Position numbers and translations under genes: made by a program
Assembly: GCA_022827345.1 (NCBI GenBank)
Contig: JAJDTB010000007.1
Span: 96,012-160,011 of the forward strand
Direction of reading: 5' to 3'
From: Gemmatimonadota bacterium
Lineage (GTDB): Bacteria; Gemmatimonadota; Gemmatimonadetes; Longimicrobiales; Gaopeijiaceae
Length of the DNA: 64,000 nt
The notes under the pieces: model-generated
What the model was told of the DNA's origin: nothing
Seen by the model: only the letters and a program-made list of their open reading frames with translations
Database searches by the model: none
Shown: positions 18,585 through 28,326 of the stretch, one piece after another
How positions within the stretch are numbered: position 1 is the first letter of the stretch
How the letters are laid out: every line of letters begins with the position of its first letter

Positions 18585-19787
18585 CTACCCCGCGTTTGAC
18601 GTCGACGAACGGGCGGGGAAGGCGAAGCTCGCGAAGCGCAATTCGGCGGTGCCGAACCACTGGTAGGACGCCTCCTTGAAGTTCCGCCAGTGGTCGTAGA
18701 CCTGACGATACTGCTGGTCGGCGGCCGCGTAGTCCTCCAGGATTTCGCCGATCGTCGTGCGCGCGACGCTCATGATGTCGTCCGAGAAGGACCGCATCTG
18801 GGTGCCGCCCTCGATGAGGCGCTGCAGCGCGCCCGGGTTCATGGCGTCGTAGTAGTAGAGCATCCGGCGCGCGCTGGCCTTGGCCGCCACCTCGAAGACC
18901 GCCTGGTAGTCGCTCGGGAGCTGGGCCCACGCCTGCTGGTTGACCTCGTAGGAAACGGAGGCCGACGGCTCCCACCAGCCGGGGTAGTAGTAGTAGGGCG
19001 CGGCCTGGTGCAGGCCGAGCTTCTCGTCGTCGTAGGGACCCACCCACTCGGTGGCGTCGATGGCGCCGCGCTCGAGCGCCGGATAGATGTCGCCGCCGGC
19101 CAGGACCTGGACCGTGACGCCCATGCGGTCCATGACATCGCCGCCCAGCCCCGGGATCCGCATCTTGAGGCCGCGCAGATCTTCGGCCGAATTCACCTCG
19201 CGGCGGAACCATCCGCCCATCTGACCGCCCGTGTTGCCGCCGGGGAAGGAAATGATGTTGAAGTCGGAGAAGACGCTGCGAACGACATCCAGTCCCCCGC
19301 CCTCGTTGAGCCACGCGTCCTGCTGGCGTGCGGTCATTCCGAACGGCACGCCGGCGTCGAAGGCGAGTGCCTGGTTCTTGCCCGTGTAGTAGTAGCTCGT
19401 GCTCTGGCCGACCTGGACCGTACCCTGCTGCACGGCGTCCATGACCTGCAGGCCCGGCACGAGCTCGCCGGCCGGATAGGCACGGATCTGGAAGCGCCCT
19501 CCGGTCAGCGAGGAGGTGATCTCGCCGAGCATCTCGCCCGATCCGTAGATCGCGTCCAGGCCGCGGGGGAAGCTCGAAGCCATCCTCCACATCACGCGCG
19601 GCTGTGTAACCACTGCCGGGGCCCCGCCGGACTCGCCGCCGCCGGTTTCGCCGCCACACGCGGTGACCAGGCCCGCGCCGACCACGCCCGTGGCCGCGGC
19701 GCCGAGGAATTTTCGGCGATCGACCGATTCATCGCTTTTGCCGGAGGTGTTGGCCGGAACGGCCTTGTCGACAGTCTTCTTGCTCAT
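18585..19787 (-). CDS. dctP: TRAP transporter substrate-binding protein (DctP/TakP-like)
   Basis: A 400-residue periplasmic receptor. It has a twin-arginine motif VDRRKFLG (residues 22-29) and a lipobox-like TACG near 41-44, so it is probably exported folded and lipid-anchored. The body has FPGGNTGGQMGGWFRRE, LRGLKMRIPGLGGDV (the conserved TRAP arginine) and ALERGAIDATEWVGPYDDEKLGL, a segment characteristic of the 2-oxoacid-binding (TakP-like) subgroup. Ligand assignment is tentative. It presumably works with DctQM at 15648-17536. Confidence 0.9.
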   Translation of the reverse strand: MSKKTVDKAVPANTSGKSDESVDRRKFLGAAATGVVGAGLVTACGGETGGGESGGAPAVVTQPRVMWRMASSFPRGLDAIYGSGEMLGEITSSLTGGRFQIRAYPAGELVPGLQVMDAVQQGTVQVGQSTSYYYTGKNQALAFDAGVPFGMTARQQDAWLNEGGGLDVVRSVFSDFNIISFPGGNTGGQMGGWFRREVNSAEDLRGLKMRIPGLGGDVMDRMGVTVQVLAGGDIYPALERGAIDATEWVGPYDDEKLGLHQAAPYYYYPGWWEPSASVSYEVNQQAWAQLPSDYQAVFEVAAKASARRMLYYYDAMNPGALQRLIEGGTQMRSFSDDIMSVARTTIGEILEDYAAADQQYRQVYDHWRNFKEASYQWFGTAELRFASFAFPARSSTSNAG

Positions 19788-19838
19788 CGCAGTGCTTTCC
19801 GTGAGAGACTTCGTTCTTCGCCCGGAGGTGTTGGCCGG
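19741..19838. repeat. 17-bp direct repeat pair around the dctP start
   Basis: CCGGAGGTGTTGGCCGG occurs at 19741-19757, inside the dctP leader coding sequence, and again at 19822-19838, just upstream of the gene. The 81-bp offset suggests a small local duplication of the gene start. Confidence 0.6.
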
Positions 19839-19889
19839 GACCGATCGTCAGCCGTAAAGATTAGCACAAATGCGGTTCGCCCGGCTAAT

Positions 19890-21707
19890 GTGACGGACCG
19901 GCACCACCGCTGGACGCCGACACCGCATCAATGGAGGAACGCTCTGACCAGCCCATCCGCCCGCAACATCGCTCTGGCATTCGCCGTGGTGGCGGCTTCA
20001 GCCGGTTGTGAGCCCGCCGGGCCCGAGCGCGACTGGGTGATCGCCGAGTCGGACGATCTCTCCGCACTCGTCGACGCGCTCTTCGCCGGACACGACGAAC
20101 CGGCAGGTCCGGGCGGGATCGCGGCACTGGTTCACCGGGGCCGCGTTGTGCATCTCGACGGCTACGGTTCCGTCAACCGGGAGTTCCGGATCCCCTGGAC
20201 CCCGGACGCACGCTACCGGATCGCGTCCATTACAAAAGGGTTCACCGGTCACGCCACCCTTCTGTTGGCGGACGCTGGAAGGCTTGACCTTGACGACCCG
20301 GTACAGGAGCACCTGACCGATTTTCCGACCTTTCCCGTGCCGCTGACCATCCGCCACTTGGTCACCAACACCTCCGGGATATGGCAGGACGAATGGCTCC
20401 TGCCGATGGCGGGTGTGACCGGGCACGCCACCCTGGACGAGATGTACGCGCTCACCCGCCGGCAGGACACGCTCAACTACGTGCCTGGAACCGCCCACAA
20501 CTACATCGACACCAACTGGCGCATGATGGCGCGGGTCATCGAGAACGTGACGGGTACGTCGTGGCAGGAAGCGCTGCGGGAATTGATCTTCGATCCGCTG
20601 GGCATGGACCAGACACTCACACCCCCCGACGTCGCGCAGGTATTCGACGGCCAGGGAACAACGTATCTGTCTGCGGGTGAGGGTGTTACTCCCTTCCGTT
20701 TCGAGTTTCCCTTTCAGACCTCGGGCGATGGATCGCTCATTACCACCTTCGACGATTTCCTCCGCTGGCCCCTGCATCTGCGCGAGGGTTTCGAGGACGG
20801 CACCTCGATGTTCGACCGGCTCAAGGGCCCCACCCGGCTCGCCAGCGGCGACGACCTCGCCTACGGGTTCGGCCTCGGCCAGGAACGGCACCGCGGACTG
20901 CGCGGCTGGGGGCACGGGGGCGCCACAGGCACCCATTGGGCGTTCTATCCCGAAATCGACCTCATCGTCGCGGTCTTCACCAACCACCTCGGCGCCCTGT
21001 CGGCAGGCGCGCTCCACACGCAGATGGTGGACGCGTTCCTCGCCTCGGACCTCGGCTCGGGCTATTCGGCGCCTGGAGAGATGGGCCCTGCCCCTCTCAC
21101 GTTCGAGCAGCAGCAACTCCTCGCCGGCACCTTCGTCGATCCCGAAACCGGGGACTACCTGCGCTCGAGGGGGGAGCCCGGCTCGCTCACCCACCAGTTC
21201 TCGGGCGCCCCCGCCCCGCTGCAGGGCGTCGGCGACTGCACCTTCCGGACGGTTCGGAACGTGCACATTCCGCCCATCGAGGTGGTGGTCCCCAGCTGTG
21301 ACTCCGCGCCGCCCGCCGAACTCCAGGTCCACTGGAGCGCGTGGGACGCCCCGCGCCGCTTCCTGCGGGTGCCGACCGCCGACCCCGGAGCAGGCCTCCC
21401 TCATCACCCGCCCACCGATTATGTCGGCGCCTACTACTCCGACCAGCTGCGCGTCCACTGGCACGTGGAGAACGAGGGAAACCAGCTGACCCTGCGCATT
21501 GGCGCCGGCGTCCAGACCGCGCAGACGTTCGATCTTCTGGCCACCGCCCCGGACGCGTTCATCGCGGAGCCGCACCGCCCGCCCATGCTCGACCTGCTCA
21601 CCCTGCCGCCCCTCGCGATCAGGTTCCAGCGCGACGCGGGCGGCCGCATATCCACCCTGCACGTCTCGCTCGACCGGGTTCGGGGCGTGCGCTTCACCAG
21701 GAGGTAG
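19890..21707 (+). CDS. Secreted serine hydrolase, class C beta-lactamase family, with C-terminal domain
   Basis: About 600 residues. The active-site motif IASITKG gives SxxK; YIDTN sits at the YxN position and GHGGATG at the H/KxG position. The catalytic domain spans roughly 45-375; the remaining about 200 residues form a beta-rich C-terminal domain typical of secreted esterases/peptidases. A lipoprotein signal (ALAFAVVAASAGC) follows the start. GTG 19890 is the first standard start, but CTG 19944 has GGAGG six bases upstream and would put the signal peptide exactly at the N-terminus. Followed by an SDR and an M19 gene 3 bases apart each. Confidence 0.88.
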   Translation: MTDRHHRWTPTPHQWRNALTSPSARNIALAFAVVAASAGCEPAGPERDWVIAESDDLSALVDALFAGHDEPAGPGGIAALVHRGRVVHLDGYGSVNREFRIPWTPDARYRIASITKGFTGHATLLLADAGRLDLDDPVQEHLTDFPTFPVPLTIRHLVTNTSGIWQDEWLLPMAGVTGHATLDEMYALTRRQDTLNYVPGTAHNYIDTNWRMMARVIENVTGTSWQEALRELIFDPLGMDQTLTPPDVAQVFDGQGTTYLSAGEGVTPFRFEFPFQTSGDGSLITTFDDFLRWPLHLREGFEDGTSMFDRLKGPTRLASGDDLAYGFGLGQERHRGLRGWGHGGATGTHWAFYPEIDLIVAVFTNHLGALSAGALHTQMVDAFLASDLGSGYSAPGEMGPAPLTFEQQQLLAGTFVDPETGDYLRSRGEPGSLTHQFSGAPAPLQGVGDCTFRTVRNVHIPPIEVVVPSCDSAPPAELQVHWSAWDAPRRFLRVPTADPGAGLPHHPPTDYVGAYYSDQLRVHWHVENEGNQLTLRIGAGVQTAQTFDLLATAPDAFIAEPHRPPMLDLLTLPPLAIRFQRDAGGRISTLHVSLDRVRGVRFTRR

Positions 21708-21710
21708 CCG

Positions 21711-22472
21711 ATGGCGCGTACGGTCGTCGTCACCGGAGGAGCGAGCGGAATCGGGCGCGTGATCGCGCAGCGGTTCGCGGACGCCGGCTACAGGGTCCAC
21801 ATCTTCGACATCGATGCCGGGGCCGTGGCGCAGGCGCTGAGCGAAAACGCCGCCTTCTCGGGCACGGTCGGGGATGTATCCGCACCCGCCGACGTGGCCC
21901 GCGGCATGCGCGACGCGACCAAAGCCATGGGCAGGGTGGACGCGCTGGTGAACGACGCGGCCATCCCCGGTCCCCGCCTACCGGTGGAGGAGATGCCGGA
22001 GGACGAATGGGACCGCACGATGCGGGTCAACCTCTACGGCCCGTTCTTCTGGACCAAGGCGGTGGTGCCGGAGATGAAAGCCAGGCGCGAGGGCTCGATT
22101 GTGAATATTTCGACGGGCAGCGTGCGGACCCTGCCGATCAATCGCTCGGTCTACAACGTGTCGAAGTGGGGGGTCGAGGGGCTGACCAAGACCGCGGCGC
22201 GCGAGCTGGGACCGTGGAACGTGCGCGTGAACGCGATTCAGCCGGGGATGGTGAACAACGAGCGCATGCGCATGATCGTGAAGCGGATCGCGGACCAGGA
22301 GGGTCGGTCGGCGGACGAGGTGGAGGACGAGTTCCTGCGGTTCATATCGATGCGCTGCAAGGTGGAGCCCGAGGACATCGCGGACATGGCCGTGTTCCTG
22401 TGCTCCGAGGGGGCGAGCCGGGTAACCGGGCAGGTGATCGCGGTCGACGGGCATATCGAATGGGAGCAGTAG
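21711..22472 (+). CDS. Short-chain dehydrogenase/reductase
   Basis: A 253-residue classical SDR. The TGGASGIG cofactor loop lies at 8-15; FDIDAG after strand 2 suggests NAD preference (acidic residue). NDAA replaces the usual NNAG. The Ser of NISTGSV and YNVSKWG provide the catalytic Ser-Tyr-Lys. The C-terminal GQVIAVDGHIEW is the standard end. AGGAGG precedes ATG 21711, 3 bases after the upstream stop, and the next gene starts 3 bases downstream. The three genes likely act in one catabolic step series; substrate unknown. Confidence 0.92.
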   Translation: MARTVVVTGGASGIGRVIAQRFADAGYRVHIFDIDAGAVAQALSENAAFSGTVGDVSAPADVARGMRDATKAMGRVDALVNDAAIPGPRLPVEEMPEDEWDRTMRVNLYGPFFWTKAVVPEMKARREGSIVNISTGSVRTLPINRSVYNVSKWGVEGLTKTAARELGPWNVRVNAIQPGMVNNERMRMIVKRIADQEGRSADEVEDEFLRFISMRCKVEPEDIADMAVFLCSEGASRVTGQVIAVDGHIEWEQ

Positions 22473-22475
22473 GCG

Positions 22476-23498
22476 ATGGGCGACAACAAGACTGAATGGG
22501 CCGTCTCACCCCAGGCCGCCACGCTCCACGACGAATCCCTCGTGTGGGACATGGTCTTCGTCTGGGAGCCAGACCACGGCAACGACTCCCGCCTTTTTCC
22601 GCGCTGGCGAGCCGCCGGAGTCGATTTCGTTTCCGTGCACCCCGCCGGCGACCGCCACAACATCGGCGAGGCCATGCGGCGGATCGCCAGCTGCCGCCGC
22701 CAGATCCTGAGCCGGCCCGACCGCTACGTGCTCGTCAATACCGTCGACGACATCCTGGGCGCCAAACGCGACGGGAAGCTTGCCGTCGGACTGCACCTGG
22801 AGGGGTTCCGCTGTCTGGAGCGCGACCTCAACCTGATCGAGACCTACTACAAGCTCGGGGTGCGCTTCGTGCACCCCATCTTCAACCTCGTCAACTCGAT
22901 CGGCGGGGGCTCGGCGGACCGCATCGACATCGGGCTCACCCAGTTCGGCATCAAGGTCGTCCACGAGATGAACCGCGTCGGCATGCTCGTCGACGCCGCG
23001 CACGCGGGCTACCGCACCACCCTCGAGATGATGGAGGTGTCGCGCGCGCCGGTGATCTTCTCGCACCTCGGCTGCCACTCCATCCGCGAGCACTTCCGCA
23101 ACGTCCGCGACAACCAGATCGAGGCGTGTGCAGCCGTTGGGGGCGTGATCGGGATCACCAGCGCGGGCTTCTACCTGGGCGACACGAGCACCGAGACCTA
23201 CTTCCGGCACCTCGACCATGTAGCGCAGCTCGTGGGACCGCAGCATGTCGGAATCGGCCTCGACAACCTGGACAAGCCCGGGCTGGAGTTCCTGCGGCGG
23301 TTCATCGACGCGCGGCCGGACGAGTGGCCCGGCAAGGAGCAGGGGTTGTGGGAGCCTCTGGCATGCTTCGAGATCGAGCAGCTGCCCGACCTCACCGATC
23401 TCATGCTGCAACGGGGATATGGCGAGGACGACGTGCGCGGCATCCTCGGCGGCAACTGGCTGCGGGTGTGCGGCGAAGTGTGGAAGGAGCCGCGCTGA
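22476..23498 (+). CDS. Membrane-dipeptidase (M19) family protein, divergent metal site
   Basis: A 340-residue protein with the renal dipeptidase fold order: VGLHLEG (bridging glutamate), DAAHAGYRTTLEMMEVSRAPVIFSHLG, FRNVRDNQIEACAAVGGVIGI, HVGIGLDN and ILGGNWLRV. Compared with typical M19 sequences, the first DxHxD-type motif is replaced by a region reading WDMVFVWEPDHGND, and GSDFDG reads GLDNLD. It may hydrolyse dipeptides or related amides, or have shifted chemistry. No signal peptide is seen, so it is probably cytoplasmic. Third gene of the hydrolase-SDR-M19 cluster. Confidence 0.82.
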   Translation: MGDNKTEWAVSPQAATLHDESLVWDMVFVWEPDHGNDSRLFPRWRAAGVDFVSVHPAGDRHNIGEAMRRIASCRRQILSRPDRYVLVNTVDDILGAKRDGKLAVGLHLEGFRCLERDLNLIETYYKLGVRFVHPIFNLVNSIGGGSADRIDIGLTQFGIKVVHEMNRVGMLVDAAHAGYRTTLEMMEVSRAPVIFSHLGCHSIREHFRNVRDNQIEACAAVGGVIGITSAGFYLGDTSTETYFRHLDHVAQLVGPQHVGIGLDNLDKPGLEFLRRFIDARPDEWPGKEQGLWEPLACFEIEQLPDLTDLMLQRGYGEDDVRGILGGNWLRVCGEVWKEPR

Positions 23499-23790
23499 GG
23501 GCTCTCTGAGCGGCATTGGCCGGCGTGACTGCGGCGATGCATGCATATGGTCTTGCGGAATCTGTATACAAACCCGTACACGTTAGACTCTGGCGTCCCC
23601 GACTCAAACGACGGCGATCGGCCTGAATCGAGCAACGAGGGTCGAGGACGCGGCGTTGGCGCAGGCATTCGTTGGAGTCGGCCATGGCGGGACCGGCCAA
23701 GGCAGGATCATCCCTCCGGCAACCCCTCGCGCGCCTGAATCCGATTCGGGAATCCCCATCAGAACCCTTCAACGGGAGGAGTGTATCGCC

Positions 23791-26700
23791 ATGCAAAGTC
23801 TAAGGAGACTCCTGTCAACAGGCTGCCTTGCCCTGGTGGCCGCCTCGCCCGCGGTCGCGCTGGCTCCGGGGGCCGCATTGGCTTCGAGCAACGCGGCCGA
23901 CCGGTCGATCCTGAAATTGCCGGCGGCTTCCGCACCACCCCTCCAGGAGGTGGTAACGGGGGTCGTCGTGTCCGCCCGCACGGGCCAGCCGCTGGCCGGC
24001 GCGCAGGTGGTGGTCGACGGAACCGGCCAGGGCGTGAGCACCAACTCGTCGGGCCGATTCCTCATCACCGGCATTTCCGGAGCCACCGTCACGCTCCGGG
24101 TGGTCCTCATCGGCTACCGCGAGCACACCGAGGCGTTCCAGGCAGGGGATGCGACGATCCAGATCGAACTCGAGGAGACCGCAATCGACCTGGACGCCAT
24201 CATCGTGACCGGCACGGCCGGCGGATCGCAGACGCGGGCCATCGGCACGACGATCGCGCAACTCGACATGACCGAGGCCCTTCAGGCCGGGCAGTCGGGC
24301 TCCTTCCAGGAGATGCTCAACTCCAATGTTTCGGGGCTCAACATGGCCAGCGGTCCGGGCAATGTCGGTACCGGGGGAGCCATGAAGATCCGCGGTATCG
24401 GCAGTGTGTCGCTGGGAAGCGGCCCGCTGGTTTACGTCGACGGGGTCAGGATCGACAACAACTCGAACGCCCGCATCGGAAGCGATCAGGGGAACGGGAC
24501 CATGCGCGGCGGGTCGGTAAGCCGGCTGAACGACCTCAACCCGGAGGAGATCCAGAGCGTCGAGGTCATCAAGGGCCCGGCGGCCGCGACTCTCTACGGC
24601 ACCGAGGCCTCCGCAGGCGTGATCCAGATCACCACCAAGCGCGGCACGGCCGGAGCGCCGCGGTGGGAAGTGACCGTCAGGCAGGGTGTCTCGTATCTGT
24701 CCAACGCCGTGGACCGGTGGCCCGCAGTGTACGACAAGGGGACAGCCCCATGTCCGAACTGCGAGATTCTGCCCAGCGGCGTCCGCAAGTTCGAAGTCCT
24801 CAAGTCCGAACTGGCGCTGGGTCACGGCATCCCGTTCACCTATGGACACGACCAGACGTACGGCATCTCGTCGAGCGGCGGCACGGATCTGATCCGCTAT
24901 TACATCTCGGCGCAGATGGACCGCGACGAGGGATTCGTCGACTGGAACCACCAGAACAAGTACTCGGCGCGAGCGAACTTCGAGATCACCCCGAGCGAGC
25001 AGCTCAACATCTCCACGAACATGGGCTTCCTCCGCTCCAAGTCACGCTTCAATGGCGGGGGCCCCTTCCCCATCGAGTTCGTCTCATCCATCTACTGGGG
25101 CACTCCCGCCGCGGCAGAGGACGAGCGGCGGCGGGGGTGGAACTGGACACCGCCGTGGGCGATGGAGACGGTCGACGTCACCGAGGGCATCGACCGGATC
25201 ATCGCGAGCGGCACGATCCGGCACAATCCGTTCCCCTGGCTCGTCCAGCGGGTGACCGGAGGCGCCGACTTCGGCAACTCGGTCTCCGGGCGCATGGTCC
25301 CGCGGTCTCCGCTTGGCGCCGCCGACTTCTTCGGCTCGATGAGCCTGGGCCATGTGGAAACCACCGAGCGGGCGGTCACGCAGGCCAACGTGGACTACGG
25401 CGCGACGGCCACATTCGACCTTCCCCTCTTCGGCACCACGTCCGAGACCTCGGTCGGCGCGCAGTACTACGTGAAGAGGACGCACGAGTTCGGAGCCGTG
25501 GGCGATCAGTTCCCCGCCCCCGGTCCCGGCACGGTGTCCTCGGCCGCCGTGAAGACCGGTTGGGAGGACTTCATCGAAAACAAGACGTTCGGCCTCTACA
25601 TGCAGGAACAGCTCAGCTGGAACAACCGGCTGTTCGCAACCGTGGCCTTCCGGGGCGATGACAACAGCGCATTCGGCGAGAACTTCGACTTCGTCCTGTA
25701 TCCCAAGGTCAGTGGCTCGTGGGTCCTCAGCGAGGAGTCCTTCTTCAACGCTTCGCTGGTGAACAACCTGAAGCTGCGGGCGGCTTGGGGACGCGCCGGC
25801 CGGCAGCCCGACGTCTTTGCCGCGCGCCGTCTCTACGCGCCCATAACCGCCGGCAGGGATCAGCCGGGCCTGACCACCGATGCCGTGGGCAACCCGGACC
25901 TGAAGCCCGAGGTGGGCGAGGAACTCGAGATCGGGTTCGACGCCAGTCTAATGGATGACAGGATCGGGCTGGGCTTCACCTTCTACAACAAGGACACCAG
26001 GGACGCGATCATCGCGCGGCCGGTGTCGCCCTCGAGCGGATTTGCCGGCACGCAGTTCGTCAACGTGGGACAGCTCAACAATCGAGGGATCGAGGTGGAG
26101 GCCAGTGCGACCCTGATTCGCAGCGACCAGCTCGACTGGGACATCGGCTTCAACTACGCAACGAATAACAGCGAAGTTGTCGATCTCGGCGGCCTGCCCA
26201 CGATCTTCCTCTTCGGCCAGCGCCACCAGGAGGGGCTGCCCATCGGCGCCGTCTTCGTCGAGAACGTCGTATCGGCGGAATTCGATGCCAACGGCAACAT
26301 CGTCAACGACCAGTGCGAGGCCACACCCGAACAGGGCGGCGGCATGGTGCCGTGTTCGATGGCGCAACCCGTCTACCGCGGACCCTCGGTCCCCACCTGG
26401 TACGGCGGCATCAACTCCTCGGTCCGCTTCCTGGAGAACTTCCGCCTCTTCGCGCTCGTCGATTTCTCGGGCGGCTACACCAAGGTCAGCGGCGATCTGG
26501 CCGCCTCGCACCTGCTCTTCCAGAACTCGCAGCAGATCCTGGAGCGGGAAGACGCCCAGCTGGCGGCGATGAGCGAAATCGTCGGCAACTGGCTCCAGGC
26601 CGGCGTGCTCAAGGGCGGACTTGCGAAGCTCCGCGAGCTCTCGCTCTCCTACTCCCTTTCCGACCAGATCGCTTCCCTCGCCGGAAGCGACGGGGGGTCG

Positions 26701-26883
26701 CTCACCATCTCGGCACGCAATCTCTTCAACCTCTGGGAAGCCCAGTCGGGCACCTTCGGCCGCAGGGAAATCGATGTCGAACTCACGAGGCAATGGAACG
26801 CGGCACGCGAGGGAGGCGTGTACCACCAGACCTCGATGCCGCCCGCCACGACCGTGGCGATGACCCTTCGGCTCAACTATTGA
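23791..26883 (+). CDS. SusC/RagA-type TonB-linked outer membrane protein
   Basis: A 1030-residue outer-membrane transporter. A signal peptide lies within residues 1-31. A carboxypeptidase-like regulatory domain follows (GVVVSARTGQPLAGAQVVVDG, about 52-130), then the plug with VEVIKGPAAATLYGTEASAGVIQI, then the 22-strand barrel to the terminal aromatic (RLNY). It should import a bound oligomer with TonB-ExbBD energy. The start has GGGAGGA about 10 bases upstream. The SusD-like partner begins 30 bases after the stop. The 292-bp gap upstream likely holds the promoter; I see no clear operator there. Confidence 0.93.
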   Translation: MQSLRRLLSTGCLALVAASPAVALAPGAALASSNAADRSILKLPAASAPPLQEVVTGVVVSARTGQPLAGAQVVVDGTGQGVSTNSSGRFLITGISGATVTLRVVLIGYREHTEAFQAGDATIQIELEETAIDLDAIIVTGTAGGSQTRAIGTTIAQLDMTEALQAGQSGSFQEMLNSNVSGLNMASGPGNVGTGGAMKIRGIGSVSLGSGPLVYVDGVRIDNNSNARIGSDQGNGTMRGGSVSRLNDLNPEEIQSVEVIKGPAAATLYGTEASAGVIQITTKRGTAGAPRWEVTVRQGVSYLSNAVDRWPAVYDKGTAPCPNCEILPSGVRKFEVLKSELALGHGIPFTYGHDQTYGISSSGGTDLIRYYISAQMDRDEGFVDWNHQNKYSARANFEITPSEQLNISTNMGFLRSKSRFNGGGPFPIEFVSSIYWGTPAAAEDERRRGWNWTPPWAMETVDVTEGIDRIIASGTIRHNPFPWLVQRVTGGADFGNSVSGRMVPRSPLGAADFFGSMSLGHVETTERAVTQANVDYGATATFDLPLFGTTSETSVGAQYYVKRTHEFGAVGDQFPAPGPGTVSSAAVKTGWEDFIENKTFGLYMQEQLSWNNRLFATVAFRGDDNSAFGENFDFVLYPKVSGSWVLSEESFFNASLVNNLKLRAAWGRAGRQPDVFAARRLYAPITAGRDQPGLTTDAVGNPDLKPEVGEELEIGFDASLMDDRIGLGFTFYNKDTRDAIIARPVSPSSGFAGTQFVNVGQLNNRGIEVEASATLIRSDQLDWDIGFNYATNNSEVVDLGGLPTIFLFGQRHQEGLPIGAVFVENVVSAEFDANGNIVNDQCEATPEQGGGMVPCSMAQPVYRGPSVPTWYGGINSSVRFLENFRLFALVDFSGGYTKVSGDLAASHLLFQNSQQILEREDAQLAAMSEIVGNWLQAGVLKGGLAKLRELSLSYSLSDQIASLAGSDGGSLTISARNLFNLWEAQSGTFGRREIDVELTRQWNAAREGGVYHQTSMPPATTVAMTLRLNY

Positions 26884-26913
26884 CCACCGCAAATGAAAGG
26901 AGAGATGGGAACC

Positions 26914-28212
26914 ATGTATACCAATGAAATGAACCGCGCCCCAGCGCGCGCCCGGTCGGGCCTTTCCGCGGTCGGTCTCGCGCTCATGCTCGCAATCCCC
27001 AACATGGCCTGCGAAGACCTGCTGCAGGTGGACCTGCCCACCAAGGTCGCCGCCGAAAACCTCGAGAGTCCTACCGTGGCCGAGGTGCTGGTGAACAGCG
27101 CGATCGGTGAATTCGAGTGCGCCTTCAGCCAGTACGTCGCGGCCTCCGGACAGCTCACCGACGAACTCAGACACAGTTCGGGCTGGCTGGTCATGACAGA
27201 GTGGGACCACCGCAAGATCGGACAGGACCGCGATGTCAGAGTCTGCAACACGGCCTTCGGATACGGGGTGTTCACGCCCATGCAGAAGGCGCGGGTCTCC
27301 GCCGAGGCTTCGCGGACGCGCCTGGAGGGCTGGGACGACGCCGACGTGTCCGACCGGCCGGCCAAGATCGCGACGGTCGCGGCCTACGGCGCCTTCTCGC
27401 GCGCCATCCTCGGAGAAGCGTTCTGTGAAATGACGATCGACGTCGGCCCCATCCTGTCGAAGACCGAGATGATGCAGAACGCCGAGGCGGCCCTGGGCGA
27501 AGCAACGTCGCTGGCGCAAGCTGCGGGACGATCCGATCTGGCGGAGGCGGCCCGGGTTCGCCGCGCGGCCCTGCGCCTTCACCTCGGCGACAACTCGGGA
27601 GCCGTGTCGGACGCGATGGCCGTGCCGGACGGCTTCCGTTTCGACGCCAACTATTCGTCCGCCGACCTGTACCGCTACAACCGCATCTACCACCACAACC
27701 ACGTGGACGGCTTCATCTCGCCCGAGTTCAACGACGACAACCTCCAGCCGACCGTGGACGGCGACAACCCGACGGTTGGAGGCGTGGTCGATCCGCGGGT
27801 GGAGAGCACGGAGTCGGGCATCGGGCAGGACGGCTCGCCGCTTCGTCTGATCCACAAGTACCCGGCCTGGACGAGCCCCATCGCCATCGCGAACGGGGCC
27901 GAGGCGAAGCTGATCATCGCCGAGGTGGAACTCGGACAGACCGCGGTGGACATCATCAACGGCTTCCGGGCCGCCGCCGGGCTGCCGGCGTACGAGCCCG
28001 CCGACGTCAATGACAACGCCGAAATCATGCGGCAGGTGATGGAGGAGCGCACCCGCGAGCTGTACCTGGAAGGAAGGCGCCTCCCGGACTTCCTGCGGCA
28101 CGACCTGCAGTTCGCCACGGGAACCCACCCGTACGACGGCAACACGTACGGCACCACCACCTGCATCCAGATCCCGCGCACGGAGCGGGACTCCAACCCC
28201 AACATCGGATAG
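26914..28212 (+). CDS. SusD/RagB-like nutrient-binding outer membrane lipoprotein
   Basis: A 432-residue surface lipoprotein: leader LALMLAIPNMAC with lipidated cysteine, then EDLLQVDLPTKV, a usual SusD start. Helical repeats follow, and the C-terminus has the diagnostic VMEERTRELYLEGRRLPDFLR. SusD proteins lid the SusC barrel and capture ligand. ATG codons at 26893, 26905 and 26914 are possible; the AAAGGAGAG at 26896-26904 favours 26914. Given the neighbouring peptidases and CocE hydrolases, a peptide or ester ligand is as plausible as a glycan. Confidence 0.92.
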   Translation: MYTNEMNRAPARARSGLSAVGLALMLAIPNMACEDLLQVDLPTKVAAENLESPTVAEVLVNSAIGEFECAFSQYVAASGQLTDELRHSSGWLVMTEWDHRKIGQDRDVRVCNTAFGYGVFTPMQKARVSAEASRTRLEGWDDADVSDRPAKIATVAAYGAFSRAILGEAFCEMTIDVGPILSKTEMMQNAEAALGEATSLAQAAGRSDLAEAARVRRAALRLHLGDNSGAVSDAMAVPDGFRFDANYSSADLYRYNRIYHHNHVDGFISPEFNDDNLQPTVDGDNPTVGGVVDPRVESTESGIGQDGSPLRLIHKYPAWTSPIAIANGAEAKLIIAEVELGQTAVDIINGFRAAAGLPAYEPADVNDNAEIMRQVMEERTRELYLEGRRLPDFLRHDLQFATGTHPYDGNTYGTTTCIQIPRTERDSNPNIG

Positions 28213-28326
28213 GGGTCGACAACCGATGAGTCCGTGACAGGCAGGCGGGGTCATCCCGGAACGGGGTGGCCCCGCCGGGCGGGGGACGGTACAACCAACA
28301 CGCAGCCCTACAACGGGAGAGTGACA

